47,353 nucleotides of DNA, taken from contig JAZQHR010000093.1 in assembly GCA_045540695.1 (NCBI GenBank), positions 1 through 47,353 of the forward strand. Direction: 5' to 3'. Of this stretch, positions 15,097 through 23,958 are shown piece after piece. The stretch's first letter is position 1, and every line of letters starts with the position of its first letter. The DNA comes from JAZQHR01 sp045540695 (GTDB taxonomy: Bacteria; Bacillota; Clostridia; UMGS1810). The position numbers were made by a program, and so were the translations under genes. The notes beneath the pieces were generated by a model that worked only from the letters and a program-made list of their open reading frames with translations, was not told the DNA's origin and ran no database searches.

Positions 15097-17466
15097 TTAT
15101 TTTAATTCCACCACAGTCACACCAGTGTCACCTTCACCAAACACACCAAGCCTGAACGCCTTTACGCACTTTTGCTTACGAAGGAAAGAGTGTATTCCGC
15201 TTCTGAGCACACCTGTGCCTTTTCCATGTATAATTCGCACCTGACCGAGTGATGACATAAGTGCATCGTCTAAAAATTTCTCTATCATATAGATAGCATC
15301 CTCTACATTCTGCCCTCTAACGTCAAGCTCGCTTCCAACGCTTAGCGTCTTACCCATACTATCACCTGATGCCTTTTTCTGCTTAGGCTTCTTTGGTGCA
15401 AGCTCTTCTATAACGCGTATGCTTTGAAGGTTGGTTTTAACATTCATTATGCCAACTCTTACCTGCAAATCGCCCTTGGAATTTGGAAGGGTTAAAACCG
15501 TTCCGCGTTGCTTTAGATTTACTATTTCAACCGTTTCGCCAAGCATAACCGATTTTGGTGCTTTGGCGTTTTTAGGTGTTTCAAATAATTTTTTCGAAAC
15601 TGCATCTGCCTCGGTTTTAATCTTTGCATTTATATCTCGGCGTGCCTTTTCGATAGCCGCATTTGCCTCTTTTTCCGACTTTATCTTTCGTACCTTTTTA
15701 GCATCGGCTATGATGCTCTCCGAGCTTTCCTTGGCACTTTCAAGAATTTTCTTTGCCTCCGCGTGTGCGTTTTCGAGTATCCTGTCGGTCTTTTCCTTCA
15801 GCTTCTCATTTTGATGTGCAAGCTCGTCTTTAAGCTGTTTTATCTCACGTTTGTATTTTTCTGCTTTTTCGCGGTCACTCTCTGCCTCAATCCTGTTTTT
15901 CTCAAGGCTTCCAAGCACATCCTCAAACGATTTATCCTCACTTGAAAGGTGCGACTTTGCACTTTCTATAATGGTATCGGAAAGTCCCAGCCTTTTTGAT
16001 ATAGCAAACGCATTACTCTTACCCGGAACGCCTATCATAATGCGATAAGTAGGTGCAAGTGTTTCCACATCAAACTCACACGAAGCATTTTCTACCCTTG
16101 GCGTAGTAAGTGCATACGACTTAAGCTCGCTATAATGCGTAGTAGCCGCACACTTTGCACCGGTATTTTTAAGATGCTCAAGTATGCTTATAGCAAGTGC
16201 CGCACCCTCAACAGGATCGGTGCCTGCACCAAGCTCGTCGAATAGGCATAGCGACGAGTGAGTATCCATACCAAGTATTCTCACTATATTTACCATGTGC
16301 GACGAAAAGGTACTAAGACTCTGCTCTATGCTCTGCTCATCACCAATATCGGCAAATACATTTTCAAACACCGACACTACCGAGCCTTCCTTTGCAGTAA
16401 TATGAAGTCCCGCCTGTGCCATAAGAGTAAACAAACCTATTGTCTTAAGTGTAACAGTCTTACCGCCGGTATTTGGTCCTGTTATCACAAGTGTATCAAA
16501 GTCCTTGCCCAGATATATATCCGTAGGTACAACTGTTTCAGGGTCCAAAAGCGGATGACGTGCCTTTTTAAGGTCTATATACCCGTCCGCACTAAGTATC
16601 GGTCTGTACGCGTCATACTTTAAGCTGAACTTTGCTTTTGCAAATATCTCGTCAAGCATCATTATGGTTTCGTACGACATATTTATTACCTTGGCAAATT
16701 CCGCTATCTCGCCAGTAAAAGCTCTTAGTATTTTTTCTATTTCCTCTTTTTCAGCGGTATACAGTGCACGCACCTCGTTGTTTGCCTCCACCACCTGCAT
16801 AGGCTCTACAAAAAGCGTAGCACCGCTTGCTGATGTATCGTGGAGTATTCCGGGAATTTCACCTCTGTACTCTGCCTTCAGCGGTACAACATATCTGTCG
16901 TCACGCATTGTTATAATCTGCTCCTGAAGGCATTTAGCGTACTTTTGACTGCTTATAATCTTCTGTAACACATCACGTATTTTATTGTTTGTAGCTTTTA
17001 TCTTTCGTCTGATACTGTATAGCTCATCCGACGCATCATCGGCTATAGTTTCATCGTCTATCATACACGCAAATATCTTTGTTTCGAGCTTTTTATCCTC
17101 AAAAAGTGCCTCGAAATGTTCTTTTAACGCACCGTTGTAGGTATCATCAGCATACGATTTAAACATTCTCGCCGTTTTAAGCACCTTACCCACATTTAAA
17201 ATATCGCGTATAGAAAGCACACCCGACATATCAGCACGCGCGAGTGCAGGACGCACATCGTCGCTCACAAAAAATGGCGGTGTGCCGTTTTTCACCGACA
17301 GATTTAGTGCGTCTGTCGTTTCGTCCTGAAGGCGGTTCACCTTTTTGATATCCGTTTCAGGAACAAGTGATAAAATCGCCGTTTTGGTAGAATCCATCAC
17401 CGCAAAAGACGATAATATTCTAAGTATTTTGTCAAATTCCAAAGTTTTAATACATCTTAAATCCAT
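15097..17466 (-). CDS. mutS2: MutS2 endonuclease / ribosome-rescue ATPase
   Basis: The 789-residue protein has the MutS core and lever, then an ABC-type ATPase with Walker A GPNTGGKTVTLKT (about 333-345) and signature/Walker B LFDELGAGTDP (about 408-418). A long charged coiled-coil insert (about 515-620) leads to a C-terminal Smr nuclease domain (LDVRGQNVEDA..., HGKGTGVLRSGI). It lacks the MutS1 mismatch-recognition domain, which defines MutS2. Reported roles are suppression of homologous recombination and splitting of collided ribosomes. The length is typical. A TATAAT at 17498-17503 on the minus strand is a possible -10. Confidence 0.95.
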   Translation of the reverse strand: MDLRCIKTLEFDKILRILSSFAVMDSTKTAILSLVPETDIKKVNRLQDETTDALNLSVKNGTPPFFVSDDVRPALARADMSGVLSIRDILNVGKVLKTARMFKSYADDTYNGALKEHFEALFEDKKLETKIFACMIDDETIADDASDELYSIRRKIKATNNKIRDVLQKIISSQKYAKCLQEQIITMRDDRYVVPLKAEYRGEIPGILHDTSASGATLFVEPMQVVEANNEVRALYTAEKEEIEKILRAFTGEIAEFAKVINMSYETIMMLDEIFAKAKFSLKYDAYRPILSADGYIDLKKARHPLLDPETVVPTDIYLGKDFDTLVITGPNTGGKTVTLKTIGLFTLMAQAGLHITAKEGSVVSVFENVFADIGDEQSIEQSLSTFSSHMVNIVRILGMDTHSSLCLFDELGAGTDPVEGAALAISILEHLKNTGAKCAATTHYSELKSYALTTPRVENASCEFDVETLAPTYRIMIGVPGKSNAFAISKRLGLSDTIIESAKSHLSSEDKSFEDVLGSLEKNRIEAESDREKAEKYKREIKQLKDELAHQNEKLKEKTDRILENAHAEAKKILESAKESSESIIADAKKVRKIKSEKEANAAIEKARRDINAKIKTEADAVSKKLFETPKNAKAPKSVMLGETVEIVNLKQRGTVLTLPNSKGDLQVRVGIMNVKTNLQSIRVIEELAPKKPKQKKASGDSMGKTLSVGSELDVRGQNVEDAIYMIEKFLDDALMSSLGQVRIIHGKGTGVLRSGIHSFLRKQKCVKAFRLGVFGEGDTGVTVVELK

Positions 17467-17565
17467 CGGTTTTTCCTTTCAAATAGTTATATATTAGATT
17501 ATACACCAATTGCTCGCAAAAATAAAGCATAAAATTTCCTTACATATTTATATATAAAAAATGAC

Positions 17566-17594
17566 TATGCAAAAATAAAAATATGTGATATAAT
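17566..17594 (+). promoter_or_regulatory. Possible promoter of dacF
   Basis: An extended -10, TGaTATAAT (17586-17594), lies 17 bp after a weak -35 (TATGCA). A second TATAAT overlaps at 17594-17599. A GTGTT..AACAC hairpin follows in the 5' UTR near 17615-17630. Confidence 0.5.
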
Positions 17595-17679
17595 ATAATG
17601 GATAATGCCCAGAGTGTTACCCAAACACACTATACGGGTATAACTTTAATGTTGACTCACACGCTCAAAGGAGTATGTA

Positions 17680-18921
17680 ATGAATAAAATACTTATAAGT
17701 TTAATCTTAATATTATGCATAAGTGTTGGATGCATCACAACCACCGCTACATACAACGCACCTGAAGTATTGGCAGAGGCGGCGGTGCTGATGGATACGT
17801 CTACAGGTCAGGTTGTATTTAGCAAAAATATGGACAAAAAAATGTATCCTGCCAGCATCACAAAGATAATGACAGTAATACTGGCACTGGAAAATCTTGA
17901 TATGGACGCTACACTCACTGTCAAAGAGGAAGACGTAGATACCGTACCTAAGGACACAGCACATATAGCACTTGACTATGGCGAAGAAATAAAAGTTTCC
18001 GACCTTGTATATTCGGCTATGCTTGCATCGGCAAACGACGCGGCAAACGTTCTTGCACGAGGTGTATCAGGCTCAGTAGGGGAGTTTGCCAAGCTTATGA
18101 ACCAAAAAGCAGCAGAGCTTGGTGCGGTAAACACCCACTTTGCAAATGCAAACGGACTACACGACAAAAACCACTATACTACCGCTTATGATATGGCACT
18201 TATATCAAAATATGCTATATCAAACGAAACCTTCAAAAAAATACTTACAACTGATATGTACGAGGTAGCTCCTACAAACAAGCAGGAAGAAGCAAGACTT
18301 TACGCCAATCCGCACAAAATGATAAAAAACACACCTTACATATACGAGGGAGCAATTGGCGGTAAAAACGGCTGGACTACCGAGGCGGGCTATACTCTTG
18401 TTACATACGCAAACAGGGATAATACCGAATTTGTAGCGGTAGTGCTTGACAGCGGATATCAGCTTAACGACAAATTTGACGATACCACTACGCTTTTTGA
18501 CTATGGATATAATGAATTTTCAAGGACTGTTATCCCTGCCGAAAAGCTTCAAAACCAGTTTGCAGGCACAAAGATTTCAAAAGAGATTGATGTAAAAACG
18601 CTATATGATGCAGAATTTTTGGAACATTCCAGCGAAAAAGGACAGTTTGTAACGCATATTGCAAAAGAAAGCACAGATGAATACACCCTTACTGTTAAAT
18701 CGCAAAGCGGAGTTACTCTTTACACGCGCAAATACACCACTGCCAGCAGTAAACTGGGTAGCTTTGCGTCTATTATCAAAAAAATATTCGGCATTATTTT
18801 CAAAATAATACTTGCCGTGCTATCACTGTTTATAATGTTTGTAATTCTTGCAATCATCAGGACCAAAATCCGCAGAGAACGCAGAAGAAAGAACAGATTA
18901 AAAAATACAAATTATAGATAA
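17680..18921 (+). CDS. dacF: D-alanyl-D-alanine carboxypeptidase (DacF/PBP5 type)
   Basis: This is a penicillin-binding D,D-carboxypeptidase that trims the terminal D-Ala from peptidoglycan stem peptides. The 413-residue protein has a signal peptide (1-24) and the catalytic SxxK motif SITK (residues 59-62). It continues with SAN in LASANDAAN (about 116), and KNG in GGKNGWTTEAG (about 228) in place of the common KTG. A PBP5 C-terminal domain and a membrane helix with a basic cytoplasmic tail (RTKIRRERRRKN) follow. The true transmembrane anchor, rather than an amphipathic one, is slightly unusual. It has an AAAGGAG site and runs 13 bp ahead of the activase gene. Confidence 0.93.
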   Translation: MNKILISLILILCISVGCITTTATYNAPEVLAEAAVLMDTSTGQVVFSKNMDKKMYPASITKIMTVILALENLDMDATLTVKEEDVDTVPKDTAHIALDYGEEIKVSDLVYSAMLASANDAANVLARGVSGSVGEFAKLMNQKAAELGAVNTHFANANGLHDKNHYTTAYDMALISKYAISNETFKKILTTDMYEVAPTNKQEEARLYANPHKMIKNTPYIYEGAIGGKNGWTTEAGYTLVTYANRDNTEFVAVVLDSGYQLNDKFDDTTTLFDYGYNEFSRTVIPAEKLQNQFAGTKISKEIDVKTLYDAEFLEHSSEKGQFVTHIAKESTDEYTLTVKSQSGVTLYTRKYTTASSKLGSFASIIKKIFGIIFKIILAVLSLFIMFVILAIIRTKIRRERRRKNRLKNTNYR

Positions 18922-18934
18922 TGTGGTGATAAGA

Positions 18935-21871
18935 TTGCAATATAACATTGGTATAGACATCGGCTCAACTACTCTAAAAGCAGTTATTACCGATGAAAAT
19001 GATAAAGTAATATATAAAAGCTACGAAAGACATTTTTCAAAAATAAGACAGCTTACCGCTGAAAAATTAACCGAATTATCAGGTATAATAGGGGATTCGC
19101 CCGTAAAGATTGCCATTACAGGCTCGGCAGGACTTGGTGTATCGGAGGACTGCGGATTTGATTTTATTCAGGAGGTGTTTGCCACCGCAGGAGGTGTGCA
19201 AAAATTCCACCCTGACACCGACGTGGTAATAGAGCTTGGCGGTGAAGATGCTAAAATAATATTTCTAAAAGGTGCATTGGAAGAGAGAATGAACAGTACC
19301 TGTGCAGGCGGTACAGGTGCGTTTATCGACCAGATGGCATCACTTCTTGATGTAGACGTAACAGAGCTTGATAACTTAAGCCAGTCGCACAAGTATATAT
19401 ATCCTATTGCATCGCGTTGCGGAGTATTTGCCAAGACAGATATTCAGCCGCTATTAAATCAGGGTGCGGACAAGTCGGACATTGCCGCAAGTATATATCA
19501 GGCAGTGGTAGACCAGACCATAGCAGGACTTGCACAGGGCAGACCTATAGAAGGCAAGGTGCTTTTCCTTGGCGGACCGCTTGCATTTTCAAAGGGGCTA
19601 AGGGAAAGATTTGTCCAGACCTTAAAGCTTACCGAAGAAAACGCCGTTTTCCCTGAAATGGCACAGTATTTCGTTGCACTTGGTGCGTCTATCTATGCAA
19701 AGGATACCACTAAAATATACACCTGCAGTGAAATAATTGATATAATTACCAACTCAAGCAGCTCAAGTGCGAAAGTAAAGGGTCTTGAGCCGCTATTTAA
19801 AAACGAAACAGAGTATCAGGATTTCTGCAAAAGACATCAGGAATCAAGCGTAAGTGTAGCAAACATTTATTCCTATGAAGGAAATGCTTACCTTGGCATA
19901 GATGCGGGAAGTACCACTACAAAGATTATACTTATAAGCGAGGACAGCCATATACTTTACAGCTACTACCATTCAAATCTCGGCAGTCCGCTTGAGATAG
20001 TGGTAAAGGAGCTTTCGAAGATATACCAGCTATGCGGTGACAGAATAAAAATCCGTGCAAGTGCGGTAACAGGCTATGGCGAGGACCTTATAAAAAATGC
20101 ATTTGGCATAGACATAGGCATAGTGGAAACTATTGCACATTACAGAGCTGCAAAGCATTTTAACCCAAACGTTGATTTCATTATCGATATTGGCGGTCAA
20201 GATATAAAATGCTTTGAAATAAAGGACAACTCTATAAACAGCATTATGCTAAACGAGGCTTGCTCGTCGGGTTGCGGCTCATTTATAGAAACATTTGCCA
20301 AATCACTCGGCTATTCTATAGAAGAATTTGCACGCATTGGATTATTTGCCGAAAAACCGGTTGACCTTGGCACGCGATGTACGGTATTTATGAACTCATC
20401 GGTTAAGGAAGCACAGAAAAACGGTGCTACTGTTGCGGACATTTCTGCCGGTATATCTATGAGTGTTGTTAAAAACGCACTTTACAAGGTTATAAGAATA
20501 GGCAGTGCAAACGACATCGGCGAAAATATCGTCGTTCAGGGCGGTACATTTGCAAATGACGCGGTGCTCAGAAGCTTTGAAAAGCTTATATGTAAAAACG
20601 TTATAAGACCTGTTATATCAGGACTTATGGGTGCGTTTGGTGCGGCGTTATATGCTAAAAATTCAAAAATAGAAAGCTCTACCATTATGGGCATAGACGA
20701 GCTAAACAATTTCTCACGAACCTCAAAGGTTATACAGTGTAACGGCTGTACCAACAAATGCTCGCTTACCATAAACACATTTAAAAACGGCAACAAATTT
20801 ATATCGGGAAACAAATGCGAAACACCTGTTACAGGCAAAGAGGGCAGAAATCTTCCTGATATGTACAAATATAAAATGGATAAGCTATTATCCTACAAGC
20901 CTCAAAAAGGCTCACGCGGTAGGGTAGGGCTTCCGTTTGTACTTAATATGTACGAAAACCTTCCGCTATGGCATACATTCTTCACGCGCCTTGGATTTGA
21001 GGTAGTGCTTTCAGATGTATCCACCCGAAAGATGTATTCGGACGGTCAGCATACCATTCCGTCGGACACTGTGTGTTACCCTGCAAAGCTTGCACACGGC
21101 CATATAGTAAACCTTATGGACAAGGGTGTAGACTTCATATTCTACCCTTGTATGTCATACAATTTTGATGAGGGAATTTCCGACAACTGCTTTAACTGTC
21201 CTGTGGTAGCGTACTACCCTGAGGTTATAAAGGCAAACGTCGTGCCTGAAACCACATTCCTGTATCCATTTATTACATTTAACAATGTAAAATCGTTTGT
21301 AAACACTATGAATGATACTCTTGGTAAGGTTTGTGACGTTTCAAAAAAAGAGATAAAATCAGCATTTGAAGCATCGCTTAAAGAATACAGAAGTTTTAAA
21401 GCTGACATAACAAATGAGGGCAAGCGAATACTTAAAGAAGCAAAGGAAAAGGGCATTCACACAATAGCACTTCTTGGCAGACCATATCACGTTGACCCTG
21501 AGGTTAACCACAGCATAAACAAGCTGCTTGTGTCACTTGGCTTTGCGGTAGTTACCGAGGATGCATTTGTAGAGGAAAGCGACATAAAGCCTGACATAAA
21601 CATACTAAACCAGTGGACATACCATGCAAGAATGTTTAACGCAGCTAAGAAAATATGTGCATTAGACCATACAGACGTGGTACAGCTTGTATCGTTTGGA
21701 TGCGGTATTGACGCTATTACTACAGACGAATTAAAAAATATAATGCGTGATTCAGGAAAGCTTTACACACAGATAAAGATAGATGAAATGAACAACTCGG
21801 GTGTTGTAAAGATAAGGCTCCGAAGCCTTAAATCTGCTATAGATGAAAGGAGTGAGGGAAGTGCCAACTAA
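18935..21871 (+). CDS. 2-hydroxyacyl-CoA dehydratase activase, two-domain form
   Basis: Proteins of this class (BcrA/BadF/HgdC family) use ATP to drive low-potential electron transfer into radical-forming dehydratases. The product carries two ASKHA ATPase units. The first begins IGIDIGSTTLKAVI at the N terminus with CAGGTGAFIDQM near residue 125; the second begins LGIDAGSTTTKIILI (about 320) with CSSGCGSFIETFA (about 445). Each has the cysteines expected to hold a bridging [4Fe-4S] cluster. A C-terminal part contains CNGCTNKCSL and a DUF2229-like region. I choose TTG at 18935 because GGTGAT lies 4 nt upstream. The 978-residue product and the next gene correspond to the two halves of a protein of about 1400 aa found fused in many Clostridia. 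The substrate is unknown. Confidence 0.85.
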   Translation: MQYNIGIDIGSTTLKAVITDENDKVIYKSYERHFSKIRQLTAEKLTELSGIIGDSPVKIAITGSAGLGVSEDCGFDFIQEVFATAGGVQKFHPDTDVVIELGGEDAKIIFLKGALEERMNSTCAGGTGAFIDQMASLLDVDVTELDNLSQSHKYIYPIASRCGVFAKTDIQPLLNQGADKSDIAASIYQAVVDQTIAGLAQGRPIEGKVLFLGGPLAFSKGLRERFVQTLKLTEENAVFPEMAQYFVALGASIYAKDTTKIYTCSEIIDIITNSSSSSAKVKGLEPLFKNETEYQDFCKRHQESSVSVANIYSYEGNAYLGIDAGSTTTKIILISEDSHILYSYYHSNLGSPLEIVVKELSKIYQLCGDRIKIRASAVTGYGEDLIKNAFGIDIGIVETIAHYRAAKHFNPNVDFIIDIGGQDIKCFEIKDNSINSIMLNEACSSGCGSFIETFAKSLGYSIEEFARIGLFAEKPVDLGTRCTVFMNSSVKEAQKNGATVADISAGISMSVVKNALYKVIRIGSANDIGENIVVQGGTFANDAVLRSFEKLICKNVIRPVISGLMGAFGAALYAKNSKIESSTIMGIDELNNFSRTSKVIQCNGCTNKCSLTINTFKNGNKFISGNKCETPVTGKEGRNLPDMYKYKMDKLLSYKPQKGSRGRVGLPFVLNMYENLPLWHTFFTRLGFEVVLSDVSTRKMYSDGQHTIPSDTVCYPAKLAHGHIVNLMDKGVDFIFYPCMSYNFDEGISDNCFNCPVVAYYPEVIKANVVPETTFLYPFITFNNVKSFVNTMNDTLGKVCDVSKKEIKSAFEASLKEYRSFKADITNEGKRILKEAKEKGIHTIALLGRPYHVDPEVNHSINKLLVSLGFAVVTEDAFVEESDIKPDINILNQWTYHARMFNAAKKICALDHTDVVQLVSFGCGIDAITTDELKNIMRDSGKLYTQIKIDEMNNSGVVKIRLRSLKSAIDERSEGSAN

Positions 21872-23168
21872 CAGAATAGAATTTACAAAGGAAATGAAGG
21901 AAACACACACCATATTGGTTCCAATGATGCTTCCTATACACTTTAACATCATCGCAGGTATACTTAGAGAGTACGGCTACAAGGTGGAGCTTTTGACCAA
22001 TACCGACAGGGCAGTTATTGACGACGGGCTTAAAAACATACATAATGATATTTGCTATCCTGCACTACTCATAATAGGACAGATGATAAACGCACTCCAG
22101 AGCGGTAAATATGACGTAAACAAAACCGCAGTCATGATAAGCCAGACTGGCGGTGGATGCAGAGCGTCAAACTATATTCACATGTACAGAAAGGCACTTA
22201 AAAACAGCGGACTTGAGCACGTACCGGTAATATCTATAAATATGTCGGGACTGGAGAAAAACTCAGGCTTTAAGCTTACTGCACCTATCATATTAAAAGC
22301 TGCCGTAGCACTTATATACGGCGACCTTATAATGTGCGTGTCAAACCAATGCAAGCCTTATGAGAAGGTGAAGGGCGAAACGCAAAAGAAAATAGATGCA
22401 TGGGTAGAAAAGCTTAAAAACCTTAGCAGCACTAAGGAGTTTTTCAAGCGAGAAAGCATTTGCAACGAAATATTAGCTGATTTTGCAAGCATTGACAGAA
22501 CCGATGAAAAAAAGGTACGAGTAGGCATAGTAGGGGAGATATTTATGAAATACTCTCCGTTTGGCAACAACTACTTAGAGGATTTCCTTATAAAAGAAGG
22601 TGCCGAGCCGGTGTTATCGGGCGTAATGGACTTTATGCTATACTGCTTCCACAACAAGCAGATAGATGCCGAGCTTTACAATATGAAGGATATGTCAACC
22701 ATTCCGGCAAAGCTGCTTGTTAAGTATGTGTGCCACCTTCAAAAGAAGATAATAAACCAAATAAAACGTCAGGGAGTATTCACACCGCCAACGTCGTTTG
22801 ACCACCTTATCACCCTTGGCGATGAATACATAAGCAAGGGCGTTAAAATGGGTGAGGGTTGGCTGCTTACTTCCGAAATGATAGAGCTTATACAATCAGG
22901 CGTAAACAACATCGTCGCCACACAGCCGTTTGGTTGTCTGCCTAACCACATAGTGGCAAAGGGAATGGTAAGAAAGATAAAGGATAAATATCCCGATGCA
23001 AATATCGTTGCCATAGACTATGACCCAAGTGCTACAAGCGTCAACCAGGAAAACAGACTAAAGCTTATGCTTGCAAATGCAAAGCTTATGCAGAAAAAGA
23101 ATGCCGAAAGCCTTGCCGATGGACTTGGAGAGAATTTAACAGAAGATAACAAAACATTAACAAAATAA
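21861..23168 (+). CDS. 2-hydroxyacyl-CoA dehydratase subunit-like protein
   Basis: The 435-residue protein resembles the C-terminal part of large activase-related proteins and dehydratase D-like subunits. Visible segments include NDICYPALLIIGQM (about 60), SQTGGGCRASNYI (about 94) and VATQPFGCLPNHIVAKG (about 350), whose cysteines could bind an Fe-S cluster. GTG at 21861 is chosen because AAGGAGTGAGGG lies just upstream; the ATG at 21843 sits inside the ribosome site region. It overlaps the previous gene by 11 bp, so coupling is tight. No CoA-transferase, acyl-CoA dehydrogenase or other fermentation partner is adjacent, so a classical hydroxyglutarate or lactate pathway is not supported here. 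Confidence 0.8.
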   Translation: MPTNRIEFTKEMKETHTILVPMMLPIHFNIIAGILREYGYKVELLTNTDRAVIDDGLKNIHNDICYPALLIIGQMINALQSGKYDVNKTAVMISQTGGGCRASNYIHMYRKALKNSGLEHVPVISINMSGLEKNSGFKLTAPIILKAAVALIYGDLIMCVSNQCKPYEKVKGETQKKIDAWVEKLKNLSSTKEFFKRESICNEILADFASIDRTDEKKVRVGIVGEIFMKYSPFGNNYLEDFLIKEGAEPVLSGVMDFMLYCFHNKQIDAELYNMKDMSTIPAKLLVKYVCHLQKKIINQIKRQGVFTPPTSFDHLITLGDEYISKGVKMGEGWLLTSEMIELIQSGVNNIVATQPFGCLPNHIVAKGMVRKIKDKYPDANIVAIDYDPSATSVNQENRLKLMLANAKLMQKKNAESLADGLGENLTEDNKTLTK

Positions 23169-23186
23169 TATACAGGAGAGAACACT

Positions 23187-23846
23187 ATGTACACAACTTG
23201 CATATTTGATATGGACGGTACCGTATCCGACACATTATCATCAATAGCGTATTTTGGAAATAACGCACTTAAGAAATACGGATTTCCCGAGATAGAGAGG
23301 GAAGTATACAAAATTCTCGTAGGTGATGGATATATGAAGCTTATTAAAAATATGCTTGAATACGTTGCACCGAGAAACTACACAAACGAGCAGTATCTTG
23401 AAATTGCAGAGTATTTTAAAACTACCTACGATGATGATTTTTTGTACCTTACAGTTCCGTATGACGGAATAATCGATATGATGAAGGCTCTTAAAGAAAA
23501 GGGCATTAAAATAGGTATACTTACAAACAAGCATCATCCAACCGCCGTGCAGATATCAAAAGTGCTTTTTGGTGATTTGGTGGACGTTTTGGTTGGTGAA
23601 TCTCCCGATACACCGCTAAAGCCAGACAGACGTGCTATAGAAAAGATACTTACAAAGATGAACGTATCTGCCGACGAAATAATCTACCTTGGCGATACAG
23701 GTACAGATATGAAGACAGGCAAAAGTGTCGATGCATTTACCATAGGCGTTACATGGGGATTTAGAAGCGTAGACGAGCTTAACGAAAATGGTGCAGATAT
23801 GATAATAGATCATCCTATGGATTTAGTGAAATTTTTAGAAAAATAA
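23187..23846 (+). CDS. HAD-superfamily phosphatase (phosphoglycolate phosphatase-like)
   Basis: The 219-residue protein has the HAD motifs in order: DMDGTVSDT (residues 8-16), a small helical cap, ILTNKHHP (about 112), K at LKPD (about 147) and YLGDTGTDMKTGK (about 167). It fits the Gph/YqaB type hydrolases of small phosphorylated metabolites, and the substrate cannot be read. It starts 18 bp after the dehydratase-like gene with a CAGGAGAG site and is followed by a strong terminator, so it is the last gene of that unit. Confidence 0.9.
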   Translation: MYTTCIFDMDGTVSDTLSSIAYFGNNALKKYGFPEIEREVYKILVGDGYMKLIKNMLEYVAPRNYTNEQYLEIAEYFKTTYDDDFLYLTVPYDGIIDMMKALKEKGIKIGILTNKHHPTAVQISKVLFGDLVDVLVGESPDTPLKPDRRAIEKILTKMNVSADEIIYLGDTGTDMKTGKSVDAFTIGVTWGFRSVDELNENGADMIIDHPMDLVKFLEK

Positions 23847-23852
23847 ACATAT

Positions 23853-23898
23853 AAAAATGCTTTCTTGATTGGTAACCAACCAAGAAAGCATTTTTTGT
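23853..23898 (+). terminator. Terminator after the HAD gene
   Basis: AAAAATGCTTTCTTG pairs perfectly with CAAGAAAGCATTTTT around a loop that holds TTGGT/ACCAA. A TTTTTT run follows. It ends the dacF-to-HAD transcript. Confidence 0.92.
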
Positions 23899-23921
23899 TT
23901 CTGATCAAAGCATAGTCAGAA

Positions 23922-23957
23922 TAAAATGTTTCACTTTAAGGCGGATTTGAAACATTT
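23922..23957 (-). terminator. Terminator after the GH63-like gene
   Basis: AAATGTTTC and GAAACATTT form a 9-bp stem. On the minus strand TTTTATT follows. It begins 2 nt past the glycosidase stop. Confidence 0.7.
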
Positions 23958-23958
23958 A

